Below, in pieces: positions 4,373 through 5,967 of a stretch of 5,967 bases of DNA. The stretch lies in the NCBI GenBank assembly GCA_030682595.1, contig JAUXNZ010000114.1:1-5967 (forward strand), given 5' to 3'. Below the pieces are notes generated by a model, which had not been told where the DNA came from, did not search any database, and saw nothing but the letters and a program-made list of their open reading frames with translations. The first letter of the stretch is position 1, and each line of letters begins with the position of its first letter. The DNA is from Rhodocyclaceae bacterium. GTDB taxonomy: Bacteria; Pseudomonadota; Gammaproteobacteria; Burkholderiales; Rhodocyclaceae. The translations under genes and the position numbers were made by a program.

Positions 4373-5967
4373 ATGGGAACGAGCAGATTGAAGCGGGGGT
4401 TTGTCAGTATCGTGGCGCTATGCGCCGTAGCGGTATTCGGCATGTCGGGGGCCATGGCCCAGAAACCCGATCCGGCCTATGCAAAACAGCAGGATGCGAC
4501 CCTCGGTCAGGTCAAGGGTGCTTTGCCGGCATCGGCCAAGACCAAAATCAAGTTTGTCGATGTCGGCAATTGCTATGGCTGCCACAAGGACATCAAAGAG
4601 TTCCACATGGGCAGCAAGCACGCCGATGTGAATTGTGCCTACTGCCACACTGGCGCCGATGATCACCTGAAGCGGGAAGGCAAGCCGGTGGCGCCGACAC
4701 AAGCCTCGATCAGTACTCGCACCGATCACCATGCCTGCGGCACCTGCCACCAGGAGCAGCTCAACACCTTCGCGACGATGAACTACGACTCGCACGCGAA
4801 AGTCGAAAAAGCCCAGCCGCGTAGTGTTTCGCCGATGTTCGACAAGCTGATGCAGCCCCACGGCTTCACGCGCGAACACGCCGAGCCGCGCAGTCACGTG
4901 TTCATGACACTTGATCACCTGATCGTGGATCGCGCTTATGGCGGCCGCTTCCAGCTCAAGGACTGGACCTACATCTCCGACGCCAAGAGTGCCGTGTCCG
5001 ACCTGTGGAACGTGATGCTGGTCGACAAAGAGCCCGCCAACGGCGACCAGAAGGCCTTCATGCCGCAGGTGGCCACCGCCGCCAACCCGGTCTGCATGAA
5101 CTGCAAATCCTTCGACAACATCCTGAAGTGGAAGTACATGGGCGATCCGGATCCGAAGGCGAAGTGGAGCCGCGTTTCCAAGCCGGTCGAGTTCGCGCGC
5201 GACATCACCCATGCGCTGAACTGCTTCATGTGTCATGACCCGCACTCGTCCGCCCCGCGCGTGGCGCGCGACGGTCTGATCCAGGCGGTGGTCGATCGCG
5301 GCGAGGGCACCTACCCGTACGACAAGGCCAAGAGCGAAAAGAACCCGATGAAGAAGGTCACCTTCCGCGACGGTTTCCGCGCCATCGGTCTGCTGTCCAA
5401 GCCTGACTCGAACCTGATGTGCGCCCAGTGCCACGTCGAATACAACTGCAACCCCGGTTTCGAGCCGAATGCCGGTCCGGACGGCAAGGACAAGCCGGTC
5501 ACCATGGCCGACCAGCGCACCAACCTCTTCCAATGGACGAACGTCTTCGATTACAACAAAAAGATGGTCGAGAAGTTCGGCAACTTCAAGGACTTCCGTC
5601 ATGCCATCACCGGTGCCGCGCTGTCGAAGATTCAGCACCCGGAAGCCGAGACCTTCTGGATGTCAAAGCATGAGCGCGAAGGCGTCGAGTGTAAGGACTG
5701 CCACATGAAGAAGATCGAGAAGAACGGCAAGACCTTCACGGATCACCAGCAGCAGTCGCCGCGCAAGATGCTCAAGGAAACCTGCGTGAAGTGCCACGGC
5801 GAGATGACCGAGGAGAACGCCAAGTACCAGATCGATGCGATCCAGGCTTATACGCGCGGCAAGATCGTCAAGGCCGAGTTCTGGCTGGCCCAGTTGATCG
5901 ACACCTTCGTGCGTGCCTACGACGCCGGCGTGCCGCGCAACTCCGAGGCGGTCAAGCTTGCGCAGAA
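4373..5967 (+). CDS. onr: Octaheme nitrite reductase (ONR/TvNiR type), C-terminus cut by window edge
   Basis: This periplasmic reductase probably converts nitrite to ammonium with six electrons; the characterised TvNiR also reduces hydroxylamine and sulfite. The first 531 codons are present. A signal peptide (1-29, cut after GAMA) precedes eight heme motifs: CYGCH 67, CAYCH 88, CGTCH 122, CMNCK 241, CFMCH 284, CAQCH 350, CKDCH 440 and CVKCH 471. The fourth is CXXCK, whose lysine is the proximal ligand of the catalytic heme in NrfA and ONR; hemes 4-8 form the NrfA-like core and 1-3 the ONR-specific extension. Likely catalytic residues are Arg187 (VDRAYGGR), Tyr357 (VEYNC) and His422 (KIQHP). 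Glu356, Lys419 and Gln421 match the calcium site. Tyr357 and Cys359 match the Tyr-Cys pair crosslinked in TvNiR. ATG 4373 has GGAGG (4363-4367) 5 nt upstream. By comparison with TvNiR, some tens of C-terminal residues are missing. It sits downstream of the CbcL-like gene but has its own FNR-type promoter. Confidence 0.92.
   Translation, partial: MGTSRLKRGFVSIVALCAVAVFGMSGAMAQKPDPAYAKQQDATLGQVKGALPASAKTKIKFVDVGNCYGCHKDIKEFHMGSKHADVNCAYCHTGADDHLKREGKPVAPTQASISTRTDHHACGTCHQEQLNTFATMNYDSHAKVEKAQPRSVSPMFDKLMQPHGFTREHAEPRSHVFMTLDHLIVDRAYGGRFQLKDWTYISDAKSAVSDLWNVMLVDKEPANGDQKAFMPQVATAANPVCMNCKSFDNILKWKYMGDPDPKAKWSRVSKPVEFARDITHALNCFMCHDPHSSAPRVARDGLIQAVVDRGEGTYPYDKAKSEKNPMKKVTFRDGFRAIGLLSKPDSNLMCAQCHVEYNCNPGFEPNAGPDGKDKPVTMADQRTNLFQWTNVFDYNKKMVEKFGNFKDFRHAITGAALSKIQHPEAETFWMSKHEREGVECKDCHMKKIEKNGKTFTDHQQQSPRKMLKETCVKCHGEMTEENAKYQIDAIQAYTRGKIVKAEFWLAQLIDTFVRAYDAGVPRNSEAVKLAQ

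Noticed and set aside
4418..5638. 406-codon minus-strand frame opposite the octaheme gene.
   Set aside because: It is antisense to a gene with eight heme motifs and a full active site. Its composition reflects codon bias on the other strand and no family is evident.
4373..5967. Octaheme protein as hydroxylamine oxidoreductase or octaheme tetrathionate reductase.
   Set aside because: Those families do not carry CXXCK at the fourth heme together with the VEY-x-C and K-x-QHP motifs, all of which fit NrfA/ONR.

Overview
This 6 kb window is almost entirely c-type cytochrome genes. It carries 22 covalent heme-attachment motifs in five cytochrome genes, plus the start of a cytochrome c maturation gene. 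High GC, cytochrome c4 pairs, a System I (Ccm) maturation gene and textbook FNR-type boxes suggest a facultatively anaerobic, respiratory proteobacterium. A betaproteobacterium of the Rhodocyclales type is my best guess, by general resemblance only.

Minus strand, left side (1-1509): two tandem diheme cytochrome c4-type genes are read leftward (1509 to 916, then 903 to 223). The N-terminus of ccmA, the heme-exporter ATPase, follows on the same strand and is cut by the window edge inside its Walker A motif.

Divergent control region (1510-1653): a perfect FNR box (TTGAT-N4-ATCAA, 1574-1587) lies between the c4 genes and a rightward monoheme cytochrome gene. A -10-like hexamer sits 33 bp from the box centre on each side, so one site could drive both directions as a class II promoter.

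Plus strand, right side (1654-5967): first comes a small monoheme cytochrome c whose mature part has no methionine. A strong UUCG-capped hairpin and a second inverted repeat follow. Next is a 667-residue membrane protein with nine periplasmic heme c motifs (one of them CX3CH) fused to a six-helix cytochrome b561/FdnI-like domain, an architecture like Geobacter CbcL. After a strong terminator comes a second perfect FNR box with a class II-spaced -10. A leader of about 138 nt then precedes an octaheme cytochrome that runs off the right edge. Its fourth heme motif is CXXCK, and it has the catalytic Arg, Tyr (in a Y-x-C arrangement) and His of octaheme nitrite reductase (ONR, the Thioalkalivibrio TvNiR family).

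Inferred working model: under oxygen limitation FNR switches on a periplasmic chain. The nonaheme/b-type protein oxidises quinol and passes electrons, directly or through the small cytochrome, to ONR, which reduces nitrite (possibly hydroxylamine or sulfite) to ammonium (or sulfide). No NrfH/NapC or NrfBCD gene is visible here, so a CbcL-like quinol oxidase would stand in for the usual electron donor. That pairing is the most interesting feature of the window.
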